DNA from: Lunularia cruciata
Lineage: Eukaryota; Streptophyta; Marchantiopsida; Lunulariales; Lunulariaceae
Reading direction: 5' to 3'
Length of the DNA: 64,000 nucleotides
Assembly: GCA_948567375.1 (NCBI GenBank)
Contig: OX419759.1
Span: 21,668,744-21,732,743, forward strand
The translations under genes were made by a program, and so were the position numbers. Positions 22,469-34,689 of this stretch are shown piece by piece (the first letter of the stretch is position 1; every line of letters begins with the position of its first letter). The notes beneath the pieces were generated by a model that saw only the letters and a list, made by a program, of their open reading frames with translations, was not told where the DNA came from and made no database searches.

Positions 22469-24646
22469 TCATGCTTTAAACTGAAAGCCAGCTTTCCGCA
22501 AGGTTCGGACCAAGTCCTTGGGAACGAATATTGTAGTCCTGCCTTGGACTCTTGCGTGAGACAAACTTTTGGAAAGTTAACCCCCCTTGACAATTTTCCC
22601 CATGCCTTCCGCCTTTCTCTCTCTCGTATTCCTTTCTATTTCACCTTTTGAGGCATTAATCTTCAACATTCCTTGTAATCTTAAAATCAAGCGATTGATT
22701 TGACTCCACTCCGACCTTGGTGCTCCTAGTGTTTTCTAACTTTCTGTTGTACGAAACGTGGCCCAACCTGAGGAAGACTAGTTTTCTACGCGACATACAT
22801 ACTGGAGTGTAAAGCATCACGTTAAAACATACAAGTATTACTATGAAAAGAATAGTCAGGATCAAGCAGAGACCGTTTGTCTTCAACGTATGTGAGGTTT
22901 CTCCTTTTGGTGAGTGTGGCAGAGTTTGAGACACGGAATTCTTTCAGGTCTGACATTAATCCTCGATATTATATTCGGACATTAAATCCTCGATATTATA
23001 GTCCATGTCTCTCGCAAACTTTAACAGATAACTTGTCGTGTACATGTTTGACCATATTGGGAAATCATATAAATGGAGGAGTTACACAACACATCCCACA
23101 ATGCATCCCACAATGCACTGAACTGGATTTTTAACTCTCACATTTTCAATTCTCTTAGCATGTGGTAATTACTTTTTAACTAACTAATGAAGCAAGTATT
23201 CTCTCTTTGTCTATCTTAATGCACTTTGTTTTTTAAAACATATAAATGATGAATTCTGTAGCGAAAAGGTAAATTATAGCATTTAATCTTCTCCCAAAAT
23301 TTCTTTCTATATCTCTAATGTGCTCTTTAAAAATTTTAACTTTTTATTTCTAGAAGATTTTCAAGGAACATTTTTATATATGAAATATGGTCTTTTGTGT
23401 TTTGACGCACTACTCTACAAGTTGATTTTATTAGAGCTGTTTGGTGTTACACCGTTACACACATGTATAGCCTCTTGTAGAAAGTAGAGTGGAATGATTT
23501 TGAGCTTATATATGATTTGACACAGATATGTTCATTCGCAGAGTTGGTGGAAACGGAAGTCAAGCAACGTATGGGACATGGAACACAAATGATAGAAGTG
23601 GAATTCTTACTAGTATGGTTCAGGTGGTATTAGCTATGGAAATTTGGATTTGCATACACTGAAGATGACAATCTCGACCATAAATATCGTTCTTGTGGAT
23701 GCCCTTCAGTTAATTTAAAAGATGAATGACCTGAAGCAAAGCATGAAGCAGTTGCTAGGCCAAGTCACCCGAAGAGAAACGTGGCAAAGTCTCAAATCAT
23801 ATGTTATTTTATTTATAAAGAAAGTACAAAACAGGCAAAATTGTAGATCCAGTTTCCAAAACATTTCTACTTTAAATGGGGTCCTTGATTCCACTCAGAC
23901 TTAAGTGACGAAGAATGTTGATGAAGTTTTTAATCTTCTTGATAGTGTGATAGTAGATTGGGTGGAGGTAGAGGATAGTGATTGATTGGAAGTAAAACTA
24001 TATACCGACCAATTCTTCCAATCAGACAAACTATATGGATTCTTAGGGACCGATGATGGCAAAGAATTTAAAGTTTTATCGGACAAGGAATAAATGAATT
24101 CAAAATCTTGGACAACCCCAGTGTACTCTTGTATACTGCATTCTATAATAGATTCTATAAGTATTCTGGATTGCATCAAGTGCAATGTGATATTGAACAT
24201 TTGATCAGATAGATCTTTCATCAAACTCAAATGAATATCATTTCAATGTCCCCATACTCTCTTTTTTTATACTCCTGTGAAATTCCATTTTAAAAATTGT
24301 TCATGTCCATAACCAAATTTAAGATTTGAAGCTAGAAACTTAGTTCAAACTCCCAAGCTTCTTATGTCGGTTGGCCTAGTTCCATCTGCTCGAATTTGGG
24401 CATAAGAAGGCCTCCCAAAATCTAGATGGCCGGAGCCGGGTTTGGAGTATCGGACAACGGACTCTTGTAATTGGGGCGGGACAAGCTAAAAAAGTTGCGA
24501 GGAGATTGAAGGCCAGGTTTTCTTCCACTACCAAGGACTTGGATAGGAGTTTAGGATAGTTTTGACTAGCTAGCGGTAGTCAAAACTACTAAACGGAACT
24601 TAAGAGGTGTACTATCCAACTCTCTAGTTCCGCTCAGTGGGTGCCG

Positions 24647-24800
24647 CATATTTAGAAGATGGATACGCCCAGGGGATGTCCTTTGAGGCCCTTTGTGAAA
24701 TGGAGAGTTTGCAGTCCATCTTGCATATTCAGAAGACGGACTTGCCTAAAAGTATCCTCTGAGAGTCCTTTTGAAATGGAGAGTCTGTAGTCCAGCTTCT
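24647..24800 (+). repeat. imperfect tandem repeat, two units of about 75-78 bp
   Basis: Two adjacent segments both run from GCATATT(T/C)AGAAGA(T/C)GGA to GAAATGGAGAGT(T/C)TG(C/T)AGTCCA. They differ by many substitutions. Confidence 0.7.
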
Positions 24801-25645
24801 TACTAACTAACATAGCGGTCCAATTTAGTTTACGTTACGTTAGTTTATATTAATGTAAGCCTCACTAGGGTTTTATTCAATGTATTAGAGGTTTACTTTA
24901 AGTGGTCTTTTCAAAAGGGGTCTTCTTGTCCTATTGTTATAGCTAAATTGATTAAGCGTCATGGTAAAGAAAAATAATACATTCTACTTACAATTCAATG
25001 TATCACTCAATTATACCTTATTATAATAGACGCACGTAAAACATGCATTTTATGTGTTCAGTTATATCATATAATGAGATATTGATAAAATAAACATCCC
25101 GAATGGTTGAGTTTAAATTTTATAATATCTATAAAAAGATCGTTATCTTCAAGGATTGTCTTACTATTTCATAAAAACTTACTTTTTAATATTTATATCT
25201 ATATTTTTGTTTTGGCTATAACTCCATGATAGTATGGCTAATTGGATTACGTTGACTGTCTTAGTTTTTTTCTAATTAATGGCATATATTAAGAGTAGCT
25301 CAAAAAATATTATTAAGTATATAAAAAATTATAGTATATTTATTTTCAATCATTGATTAACTATTTAAAAATTTGCATAATTTGAATTTTTTATCATTTA
25401 TCAATAGTTAATATTTACATTGGTTAGACAAGCAATATAGAGACCATAATATTATGAAGAAAAGCATAAACTAGTTAAATTTTTATATTATATTTCAAGT
25501 TCGAAATCATTTTCCTATATTTTAAATTTAATAACATAATATATCTAGCCTTAATATTCATCTTGAGATATAGTGGATATAAATCTTCCAGTGTTGGAAA
25601 TTAAATTAAATTAAATACTAAATGTTACTAGGATTATTTCTCTTT

Positions 25646-25647
<2 letters not shown>

Positions 25648-25693
<46 letters not shown>
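25648..25693. repeat. (TA)n microsatellite
   Basis: About 22-23 uninterrupted TA dinucleotides. Confidence 0.97.
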
Positions 25694-25695
<2 letters not shown>

Positions 25696-25890
25696 TCTAA
25701 ATTAGAGTATAAGTTTCTTATTACATTAATAAATTCAAGAGTATAATAAAAATTTCAAATTACATCTTAGGTCATATTATTTCTGGATTTAATTCATATA
25801 CAATTAACATTCACTATATGTAAAAGTAATACATGATAATTACAATCGGATTTAACTTTCTCATAATAGCTATTAACATTCCAAACTTAG

Positions 25891-26042
25891 AAAAAAGGTG
25901 ACTCCGTAGAAAACATGAAGGATGGGAAGACCCCATCAAGCCACAAGGGAGAGACAAAAGAGGTGAAATGGGACTAGGCCGTAATAGTATCTATATGAGA
26001 AATCTGCACTACTGCACATAAGATATCCGAGCTATGCAAGTC
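25891..26042 (-). mobile_element. 5'-truncated 3'-end fragment of the R2-like LINE
   Basis: The minus strand matches the last 150 bases of the family from the ACTTGCATAGCTCGG block to the terminal TTCTACGGAGTCACCTTTT. Homology to the longer copies stops abruptly at about 26042, the usual picture of a 5'-truncated insertion. It keeps only the end of the nuclease frame and the 3' UTR. Confidence 0.85.
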
Positions 26043-27479
26043 AATAGAAATACTTAATGTGTTTTGCTTCTTCTTACTCTGACCTCATCGAGTACTCCTT
26101 TTAGTTTTCCAATGTTGTAAAATTATTTTGCAAAGAATTCTTGGAATAGGTTCACTAAATTCATAAATGTTCGTAGGAACGTTTATTTTACTCATAAACT
26201 TATGGAAGTGTCCACTTCTTGTAATGTTCATTCTTGAAAGCCTCTCCTATGTTAACTTGCTTTTCTTTTGTTAAGCCACTTGTAACGTTCCTTCTTGAAA
26301 GCCCCTCCTATATTAACTTGCTTTTCTTTTGTTAAGCCACTTGAATATTACACTCCAATCCTTGCATCATTTTGGTACATTGTTGCTCTTTTTCAATACT
26401 CATACCCGATGTAGCTTTTGCAAAGTGCTTACCACCTCCATAGCAAGCCTTTATACTTCTATATTTTGACAATCTCCTTTGCTACAAGAAGCAATGCAGT
26501 TAACTATCTTGGTGCATCTTAAACTATAAGATGATTTGCTATTTGTTTTGACTCCTCAAATTGCACTAGTAGGAGATCAACTTGGGAACTCAATTCATTA
26601 TTCCTTAAATCAAATATTTTCCACTACGTGGGTCCAATTGCATCGTCCTACACATGCTTACAGAAGTAGCAAAATAAAAGAAGGAATTAATCAATTATCT
26701 ATGATCATGAATCTAAGATAATATTAACAAGGATATAAAATCCCAAAGGTAATCAAAAGTGATAGAAGGAAAGAAATAGAAATTAATAAGTTGGTAAGTA
26801 GCAAATGAAAGGACATTAAAAAGATAGAAATAGCTATTTGAATAGCCACATATTGCATTCTAAAATAGAATACCTATTAAATACAACTTGGTTCTTTACC
26901 CAAGTCTCAAAACATATCAAAGATCATCTTAATTAACAATTACATAGAGATATAAGCATGCATGAGTTTTCATATAAGTGATAGCCTATTTAATATATTG
27001 TACATGCAAGAAAATTTTACCTAGAAGAGAAGCATGATAGCATGAGGATGTTAGTACAAAATATAAGAGTTGCAAAGGGTCTTAATAATCATGAGATATA
27101 TTTGGAGTAATAGTATAAGGACTTTGATAGAATCTTCCTAATCATGAGATATTTGGATATATTTGGAGAAATAATATGAGAACTAGGATAAACCTCTAGA
27201 TGTTCTATGTTAGCATGAGTCTAAAAGACATATAAAGGAAGTATTTATTTGAATAATAACACCCACCACACCCACAAAGATATTGTGAGTTGCCAAGATA
27301 ATTGGATGCAATGTCAATATCTTTTGTTTCAAGTTTTCTTTTTCTTTTTTCTTGAGTACTGGGGTGCAAAAATTTCTCAAATTTTTTTATTTTCTATTAA
27401 TTTCTTCTTATTTATGAAGATTGAATGAGTGTGATACCAATAGCTAGAAATATTATCTAGAGGTGAAAATTGGCTTGGT
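26043..27479. other. no gene recognised
   Basis: AT-rich sequence with one short tandem duplication (26218-26340). A 61-codon ORF at 26536-26721 has no family signature. Confidence 0.5.
26218..26340 (+). repeat. 61-bp tandem duplication
   Basis: Two adjacent copies share TTCTTGAAAGCC, TAACTTGCTTTTCTTTTG and TTAAGCCAC blocks with a period of 61 bases and few differences. Confidence 0.9.
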
Positions 27480-27545
27480 AACATTTGGAAGGATGTTATG
27501 TATGATGGGCTAGGTTGATTAGATAGAGGCGTCAAAAAAAGAGTA

Positions 27546-29650
27546 TTGGAGAGAGAAGCAGGAGAGCCAACAGGGATCACCTTCTATCGGAAGTGTGATG
27601 CTGCAGAGGAGACGGCGGAGATCCGCAACTCATTTTTTGCTCCGAGAACTACAAATGGCTACAAGGTAGAGTCCTATCGGGATCCAATCCAAAGAAGCAT
27701 TGTGGGGGCAATAATGGCCATGTTCAAGCTAGAACAAACCACCTTCGTGAACATGCAGCAAGCCGTCTTCTTCCATCAGTTGTTTGCAGGAGCTCCAGTG
27801 AATTGGGCAAAGTGCTTTCACCACTAAACAAGGCAGACTGGTGGTTAAATCGGCGAATGGGCTCACCACCACATCACTTTGCACCATTCGTAGCACACTT
27901 CTACTTCAGACTGAACTTGCTGACTGAAGAAGAGCGTCATTGTATGGTATCGCACATGCATCCGGATTTATGACGGAAAGCAGACGAGGAAGAGCGCCAA
28001 TATATGCTGCATCTTTGAGCAAATGATGAATACTTCTCGAAGACCGGACAGTGGAAAGTCAAAGAAATTACCAGTCCGAAGACAAAGAAATGTGGCAAAC
28101 CCGAAGAAGTGAAGTTGCTCCCCACGCAAAGGAAGACTCGGCGGCTGATTTTAAAGACTATGAAGATCGTAAAAGAGGCATCATTGGAATTGGAGTCTGG
28201 GGAAGAAACTGAGTCGCAAGAGGAGGAATCTGAAGAAGAAGAGCTCACCTTAAAAAGTGAGGAGTCTAGGAGCAATAGCAATAGCAATGGGGAGCCAAAA
28301 GTTTAGCAATCGGTGGCAGTAAGTGAGGCTTTTTAGGTGATGGTGGTGAACAAGTTGCGACCAGAAGAAGAAGGGGAGAATCTCGTGGGGCCGAGTTCAA
28401 GAGGCCAAGACAAAGAAAGTACCGAAATGCTAAAGATACAAAGATCACAACTTTGGATGAAGGAGCCGAGGACGGAGGAGAAGACTCCAGACAAAGATGG
28501 CGATGAAGAGGAAGAAAACTTTCGCAGGATATCATATTTGACAAAGGTGGTCACACCGTTGCTAGAGTTGTTGAAGGAACATCAGAGGGTGATTCCCCAA
28601 GATCGTTGGAAAGGGACGAATGAGTTGCAAGTGGTGAAGCATCTATTGAGTGAAGTGAAGGCGTTGCAGGAGCAACAAGTCCGAAGAAGTGAGGAAGTGG
28701 AAGAACTTTGGAGGGAGGCAGGCTTGATGAAGAAAACTTTGACCATGCTACAAGAAAGCTGCAAAGAAAAAGAAAAAGAACTGCAAAGGCGAGCAGAAGA
28801 ATTTAGAGAACAGGCAATGTGGCTCAACAAGATGAAGGAGGAAGTGAGTGATGTGCGCATCAAGAATGTTCATTTGAAGGCAATGACCATTGTAATGGAG
28901 CAAGAGTTGGACAGTTTGAAGAAAAGTGCAGCAATGAAAGATCAAGCATGGCAGAGAGAGTTGGCAGCAAGGCAAGAAGAAGAGGAATGATTACAAGAAC
29001 TTGTCAGGAGCGTGGAAAGGCAGAGCATGCAATATGTAGAGGAGAAGAAGATGCTCACTGCAGAATACAAAGATGAGTTGAAGATGTATCGTGAGGAGTT
29101 GAAGGTAGAGCGCTCTTGAGGATATGCATTGGAATCAATAGGGGAAGCTGCAGGGAAGTTAAGAGCAATCTTAAGCACAGAGGCTGAAGGGAGATTGGAG
29201 GAAGCTCGCCTACATGAGTTGAAGTTACTTGTGCAAGAAACTCGGAAGAGAAAAGCCAAGGATGTGGACATGAACACCTTATTGATTCGATTGAGGGAAC
29301 ACATAGATAGGAAAATGTTAGATGTAGAGAACAATGTTAGTCTTAGACTAGATTTAGTCAATTCGGAGTTAGAGAAGATTCAGAATAGTGTGACAATAGA
29401 GAAGAAACCCGATGTCGTAGAAATAGGAATTCAGGTGTCATCGGACTTGATAATTGACACAATAGAGAAGAGTGGGTCAAGAGATAAAGAGTTAGATAAG
29501 TCACTCCTGAGCTCAATTGTAGTTACTAGTGTAGAAGTCGTAGAATTAGTGAAGGAATTGGTAGAAGCAGCTATACCCGAAGAAGGCAAAGTATTAAGAA
29601 GATCATCGGGTTTGGAAGCCGATGATGAGGTAGACATCGGATCGGGCTAA
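27546..29650 (+). pseudogene. coiled-coil protein ORF in the LTR unit, copy A1 (N-terminally truncated)
   Basis: Fragments 27546-27827, 28109-28306, 28337-28990 and 29129-29650 align in order with the ORFs of the two better units. The first holds the EIRNSFFAPRTTNGYKVESY and QQAVFFHQLFAG blocks of the N-terminal domain. The second is acidic (Glu-rich, ends in a Ser-Asn run). The third and fourth are Lys/Glu-rich with heptad character, predicted coiled coil, ending in the EADDEVDIGSG tail. About 145 N-terminal codons are missing, and stops and frameshifts separate the parts. Function is unknown; no enzyme motif is visible. Confidence 0.6.
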
Positions 29651-30455
29651 GTATCAATTTTGAGATAGAAAGAGGCAAATATGAAGAGATAGATTGTCAA
29701 TTAGAATCTGCAAGTAGGAAGAGATGTTAGGAAGCGGTGTCTAGGTAGGCAAGTCTGCCGTTTGCTTCAGTATTAAGGGAAGCATTTGCAGTCTTATGTT
29801 ATTCAGTATTCATATTTCTGAAGATAGATAAAGCAAAGTGATGTTCTCAATACTCGTTGCTTAAGCTTAATTCCGATTGTCAATTTCATGTGTGTGGTTG
29901 TGAGTGTGTGGAGAATTCTAAAGAGCAAGTTAATGTGTTTGTGGATGTTGGAATCTGCAGCCTTGATCTTCATTCTGTGTGTTTGATCCTGAGTGAAGTG
30001 CATTGGAGCAATACCTTGACAGATTTGAGAGGAATTGTAGTGTTGTTAGTATTATGCATTTGTGAGTGCAGCACGAAGTTGATGTGAAGCAATTTCAATC
30101 GAGGAAGTTGTGCCTTTTGTGGAGGGGTGGAACACAATTCTGAGGCAAAATTGTTCTTTGTAGTGAAGTGCCATCTTGGGGAGAATCTGAATCATCACAA
30201 TCAAGAGTTGTTTGGACAGAATTTGCTATGATGTGATTATGTGTGTGTATTCGTGACAAGTTGTCAAGATTGTGAGCTTGTTACTCTCTTCTAGGTGTAG
30301 TTTCTACCTGAGAGATTAAAGAAGAAACCAAGAAGAACTGCAATTGTGACTTTTGACTTTGTATTTGGACATTTCTGCATAGTATCTCTGTGAGAACAAA
30401 CTTTACTTACCCAATTACCGCAAAAGTGATATTTGCTAGGTTGTCATATGATTTT

Positions 30456-30474
30456 TGGTGCCATAGCCAAGGAT
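30456..30474 (+). other. primer-binding site resembling tRNA-Asp type
   Basis: TGGTGCCATAGCCAAGGAT follows an ATTTT spacer just after the LTR-like end at 30448. It resembles TGGCGCCGTTGCCGGGGAT, the tRNA-Asp-complementary site of plant Athila and Tat Gypsy elements, in the same position and with the same T-rich spacer. Confidence 0.6.
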
Positions 30475-30536
30475 ACAAATCTCGGAAGTGGAAGAATACG
30501 AAGCCAAATTCAAAACTGGGTGTCCGTGCAATATGA

Positions 30537-30881
30537 ATGTTTGCATCAAGAGAACAACGGGAAGAGAGAGCTTGTAGACGAGTAGTGCAGCGTGAAGAAG
30601 ATGAACGTTTGAAAGTCCTATCCACTTCGGACGAAATCAAACGAGAAGAGTTGGACTTTCAACTCCTTCACAAAGTGCAAGAAGCCCTGCGCAAACTTGA
30701 CCAAAAGAGACATGAAGGAGGTTGCCAAGGCTACTTTTCGTCTTTTACATGTCATAACTCAATGACAAAAGGTTTAAATCATGCATGCTATATTTTTTTG
30801 GAAGCATCTTGTCCAAGGGTTTCCTTTTCCACAAAAAATTGTAGAGTCTGGAGGTTTGTAGCAAAAGTTATAAGCACTTGA
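30537..30881 (+). pseudogene. short charged Gag-like remnant in the internal region
   Basis: The frame starts 60 bases after the primer-binding site. Its first 60 residues are very rich in Arg and Glu (blocks SREQREERACRR and KREELDFQLLHKVQEALRK) and then lose character. Position and composition fit the start of a Gag protein of an Athila/Tat-like element, but no capsid or zinc-knuckle motif is present, so the assignment is weak. Confidence 0.35.
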
Positions 30882-31206
30882 AGTTTTGGGAGTAGATGTA
30901 CAGAGTAGGTTGGTGTCTCGGATCTACAAGACTTTGGACTTTGGACTTCAAACTTTGGGTTTACATGACTTTGGGTCTAAAGACTTTGCGTCAAGACAAA
31001 TATGATTCAATCCGAGGTAGTCAAACCTCGGAGTGCAGTTAAGGTGACTTTGGGAGTCTTGCCAGGCGCATTAGAGGAAGTTAGAGTAAGGAAAGAAGAT
31101 ATTTAGGATACCCATGACTTCAATTTCAGTTCTGATTGAAGATAAGATAGAATTAGAAGAGAAATACAAGTAGTGAATGAACCCAAAGTGCAAGATCAAA
31201 TAGTAA

Positions 31207-32376
31207 GTGTCTTTGGGTCAATTACATGAGCGATTAGGGGACAATGGGTTACAAATTGAAGGCATAGATAGTGTACCCATGCGTTCAATTACAATTCTTG
31301 ATGAGGAGATAGTAAAATTAACAAAAGAATTGATGGTAGCAAAGTATGATGTTGCAAAAGTAGGAGTTCAGGACTTGTCATTTGAGACATTAGAGAAGAG
31401 TGGGTCGGGAGATAAAGAAGTAGATGGATTACCTATGACCTCGATTGTAGTTCCTAGTGAAGAAGTAGTAGAAATAGTGAAAGACTTGGTAGAATCAGAT
31501 ATACCCGAAGAAGGAGAAGTGATAGGAAGATCATTGGGATTGAAAGCCAATGAGTAGGTTGACATGGGATTGGAGTAGAAACAATTTTGAGATTTGAAGA
31601 GGCAGATATGAAGAGGTGGTTTGTCATTTTAGATCTGCAAGTAGGAAGAGTTGTTGTAGAATGGTATAGTTGTTAGTAACTATCTATTACTTTAGTATTT
31701 AAGGGGAGCATTCACAATGAAATGTTGTTCAATGCTCATTATTTTTGAGAATAGATAAAGCAAAGTGCTCTGAAGCTGTGCTTGTAGTTTGAGCTTGATT
31801 CTGAGTATCAATTCTGTGCTTGTGTTTGTAAGTGTGTGGAGAAATTCAAAGTGCAAGTCAGTGTGCTTGGTGGATGTTGGATTCCGCAACCTTGATCTTC
31901 ATTTTGTGTGTTTGATCCTTAATGAAGTGCAATCGGAGCAATGCTTTGATAGATCTGAGAGGAATTGTAATGTTGGTAGTATCCTGCATGTGTGAGTGCA
32001 GTGTAGTGTTGATGTGAAGCAATTTCAATTGAGGAAGTTGTGCCTTCAATGAAGGGGTAGAACACAATTCTAAGGCAAAGTCATTTTGCAGTGAAGTGCC
32101 GTTTTTGGGAGAGCTTGAATCATCACAATCAAGATTGTTTGGAAAGATTTGATGGAGTTTTGATTAAGGAATGTTAATTTGTGACAAGACTGCATATCAG
32201 TGCTTGTTACTCTCTTTTGGGTGTGGTTTCTACCTAAGAGATTAAAGATGCAACCAAGAAGAACTGAAGATTGTTATTGTTTGACTTCGTATTTGGACAT
32301 TTTTGACTAGTATCTATGTGCAAACAAACTTTACTTACCTGATTTCCGCAAAAGTGATATTTGCTGGGTTGTCACA
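31207..32376 (+). mobile_element. 3' LTR remnant (copy A2) with C-terminal ORF piece
   Basis: The ORF at 31207-31557 matches the C-terminal end of the coiled-coil ORF (FETLEKSGSGDKEVD and DIPEEGEVIGRS blocks). It is followed by the same 0.8-kb non-coding tail as the other copies, with a TATTTAAG box at 31697-31704 and the end GGGTTGTCACA at 32376. Sequence upstream of about 31200 cannot be aligned confidently. Confidence 0.6.
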
Positions 32377-33318
32377 ATCTACTTCGATAATATCTTCAAG
32401 CATCATGAGATGCCTTGTGTGCTCATCTCCAATTGTGATCCTTGATTTACTTGAAAATTTTGGCAAACGCTCTTCTAGATACTTGGCACCATGCTTGCTT
32501 TGTCCATGACCTATCATCCTCAAACTGATAGACAAACTAAACATGCAAATTGCACCTTGTAGGATATACTTTGTGCTTTTTTCAACAATCACTATGCCAA
32601 ATGAGATGAATATCTTACCATTGTTGAGTTTGCATACAATAATTCCAAACATGCAAGCATTGAATTCTCTCCTTTCTTCTTTAATTTTGGCCAATATCCA
32701 CTTGTTCTTGATTCTCTTCTTGCTCCTCCTCCATCTCATGTCCTTCATACTTCCACCTTCTTGACCACCATATCCCAATCCCTCCAACAAGCCAAATCTC
32801 ATCTCCTTGTTGCTCTGAATCATCAAAAACAATATGTGGACAACCATCATCATGATCTCACCTTTCAACTTAGTGATAAAGTTATTCTCTCCTTTAATAA
32901 CCTACCCTCCCACTTGATACCTAAGTTTGTAAAATTGCTCCTAATTGGATATGACCCTTTGATGTCACCTAAATTATTTCTCTTGTTGCTTATCAACTTG
33001 CATTGCCTTGTCATATGCGCATCCACCTTGTCTTTCATGTTTCCAAGTTAAAACCCTTTGTTCCTAACCCATCTTCTTTTTCTTCTCATATCCAACCTCC
33101 TCCTCCACCTCCCGTCCCTATCAATGATCATGAGGAGTATAAAGTTGATCATATCCTTGGGCATTGCCACATTTAACAAAGCTGCCAATAACATACAAAG
33201 TACAAAGTCCTTTGGAAAGGGTATCTCCTTCATGAAGCCACTTGGGAGCCTCTTTCTCATCTCCAAAATGCACAAACAGCCATCATAAAGGACATCACCA
33301 ACTAGCGATGGAGATATA
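32377..33318 (+). pseudogene. Ty3/Gypsy integrase fragment
   Basis: The plus strand reads, with stops and shifts, KHHEMPCVLISN, a YHPQTD block as HPQTDRQT, a decayed LEDMLRAF-like block and later PKFVK and LSFMFPS blocks that correspond to the C-terminal PKFxGPF and HPVFHVS regions of Gypsy integrases. The start falls in the middle of the catalytic core at the boundary of the LTR unit to the left. It matches the second Gypsy copy at 58.6-59.5 kb and would belong to the same family. Confidence 0.75.
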
Positions 33319-33840
33319 TGTAACAATATGGAGTTTACAAATGAGTTAGTCAAGGCTAACAAATTAGCAAATAAGCAAAATTAGCCAAGAATATTCTAGA
33401 AGCATCTAGGAAGCTACTTGGTTCTTTCCAAATATTGGATAACATGAATGGGAAAGTGGTGACTTCCAAGAAGAAGTCTCTTGGGAAACTTCCCAATTAG
33501 CTTAGCTTGCATCCCAAGTATGTAGCTTCTAGAAGGAAGCTTCTTGGGAAGCTCTCAACTAGCTTAGGTTGCACGCCAAGGAGATGGCTTCTAGAAGGAA
33601 GCCTCTTGAGAAGCTTTGTGGTTAACTTGGCTTGTATTCCAAGAAGGTGGCTTTAAGAAGCTTCTTGAGAAGCTTCTCAGGAGCCTTATTTGATCCCTAT
33701 AGGTACCAAAGCCCAAGCTCATGCTAGGCATTTGGAGTTTCACTCATTCAAGTGTCTCAATGTGAGCTTCTACTCCTATCTTCCATTTTCCTATTTCTCT
33801 TTGGTCTTGGTCTTTTACACCTTAGGACAATTTTGTTAAC
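33319..33840 (+). repeat. probable Gypsy 3' LTR start with 63-bp tandem repeats
   Basis: A TGTAACAATATGG start follows a purine-rich tract, as expected for a 3' LTR. From about 33455 to 33690 there are nearly four units of 63 bases built around CTTCTAGAAGGAAGCTTCTTGGGAAGC-like sequence and a TTAGCTT(A/G)GCTTGCA block. Related sequence follows the second Gypsy copy near 59560-59950. Confidence 0.6.
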
Positions 33841-34689
33841 CAAAAGATCTTTATCATATAAAATAAATTCAAATTTGAATGAGATGCAACAAAAGAACCA
33901 TTCTAAGCTGGCCATAGATGCTTAAGAAATTCTTAATTTAGCATGTAAAGATAAGTAAGGTTTAGTGGATAGGAGTAGCAATGAAATATGTAGGTGTAAT
34001 TAATAGATTTCCAACCTCTTAGTTGTTGAATCTCTTCATCAAGAAATAAGAAATTTTATATATAGGTTGCAACCCAATGTAAAATTTTCACCCTTCATAA
34101 TCAAAGTATTGGTGCAAGGACCTCCACAATCTATGGTGGTGATTTTATGCACTTTGCATATATGATTGCACGCTTGGTCAAGTAGAAGTGAGGACTATGG
34201 ATGCAAGGGCTTGGGTACTTGAATAAGGAAATTGCATCATCTAGTGCAAGTTATCCCTATTGTTTTGAAAAAACAAAATGATGCAAAAAAAGTAAAGCAC
34301 TAGAGCTTTTGGAAATACTAGTCCATTGGAAGTACCATTGAATAGGAAGCCAAGTACATAGGCAATTTCACAATTTTGTAGGATTGCACCCTAAGAGAAA
34401 TGTGGTATGCAAAGTCATCAGAGTGACCAGATGTTTGGGGTTAAACCAACCTTTGGCATGAAATGTCATTTAGGGTGGAACTAGCCTTTGGGGTAAAGAG
34501 ACTCTTTAAGGAGAAGAGGACTTTGGCATGAAGTAAACCATCACCTTCAAGAGCCCATTTAAACAAGAGCTTTTTTACAAAAAAATTTAGGAGTAAATTA
34601 TTTTTTTGTAGAGAATTGTTATAGATGATTCTACCCTCTTTTGGAGGTGTTCAACCAAGAGGTTAGATAGGTAATAATAAACCAATCTT
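33841..34689. other. no gene recognised
   Basis: AT-rich sequence, possibly the rest of the Gypsy LTR. It ends at the GACAT target duplicate of the next element. Confidence 0.4.

Larger units (their letters stand above)
22656..25890. other. AT-rich intergenic region, no gene recognised
   Basis: The region is AT-rich with only short ORFs that lack family motifs (for example 23901-24230 minus). It holds a small 27-bp tandem pair near 22957-23003, a degenerate direct repeat at 24647-24800 and a TA microsatellite. Old, unrecognisable transposon sequence is the likely source. Confidence 0.5.
27480..32376 (+). mobile_element. reduced LTR element: large LTR, primer-binding site, short internal part, LTR remnant
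   Basis: A large left unit (about 27480-30448) and a shorter right unit (about 31207-32376) share their 3' portions with the two 3.8-kb units at 34695-38497 and 41537-45307, including the last 700 bases. The left unit ends GGTTGTCATA and is followed within eight bases by a tRNA-Asp-like primer-binding site, so it behaves like a 5' LTR. The internal part is only about 0.7 kb and keeps a charged Gag-like remnant but no polymerase. The right unit ends GGGTTGTCACA and abuts Gypsy integrase sequence at 32377. The left unit lacks the expected TGTGGTACCC start, so its 5' end is truncated and no target duplication can be read. Confidence 0.6.

Noticed and set aside
23901-24230. 109-codon minus-strand ORF
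   Set aside because: Ser/Thr/Leu-rich, no family signature, in AT-rich non-coding DNA.
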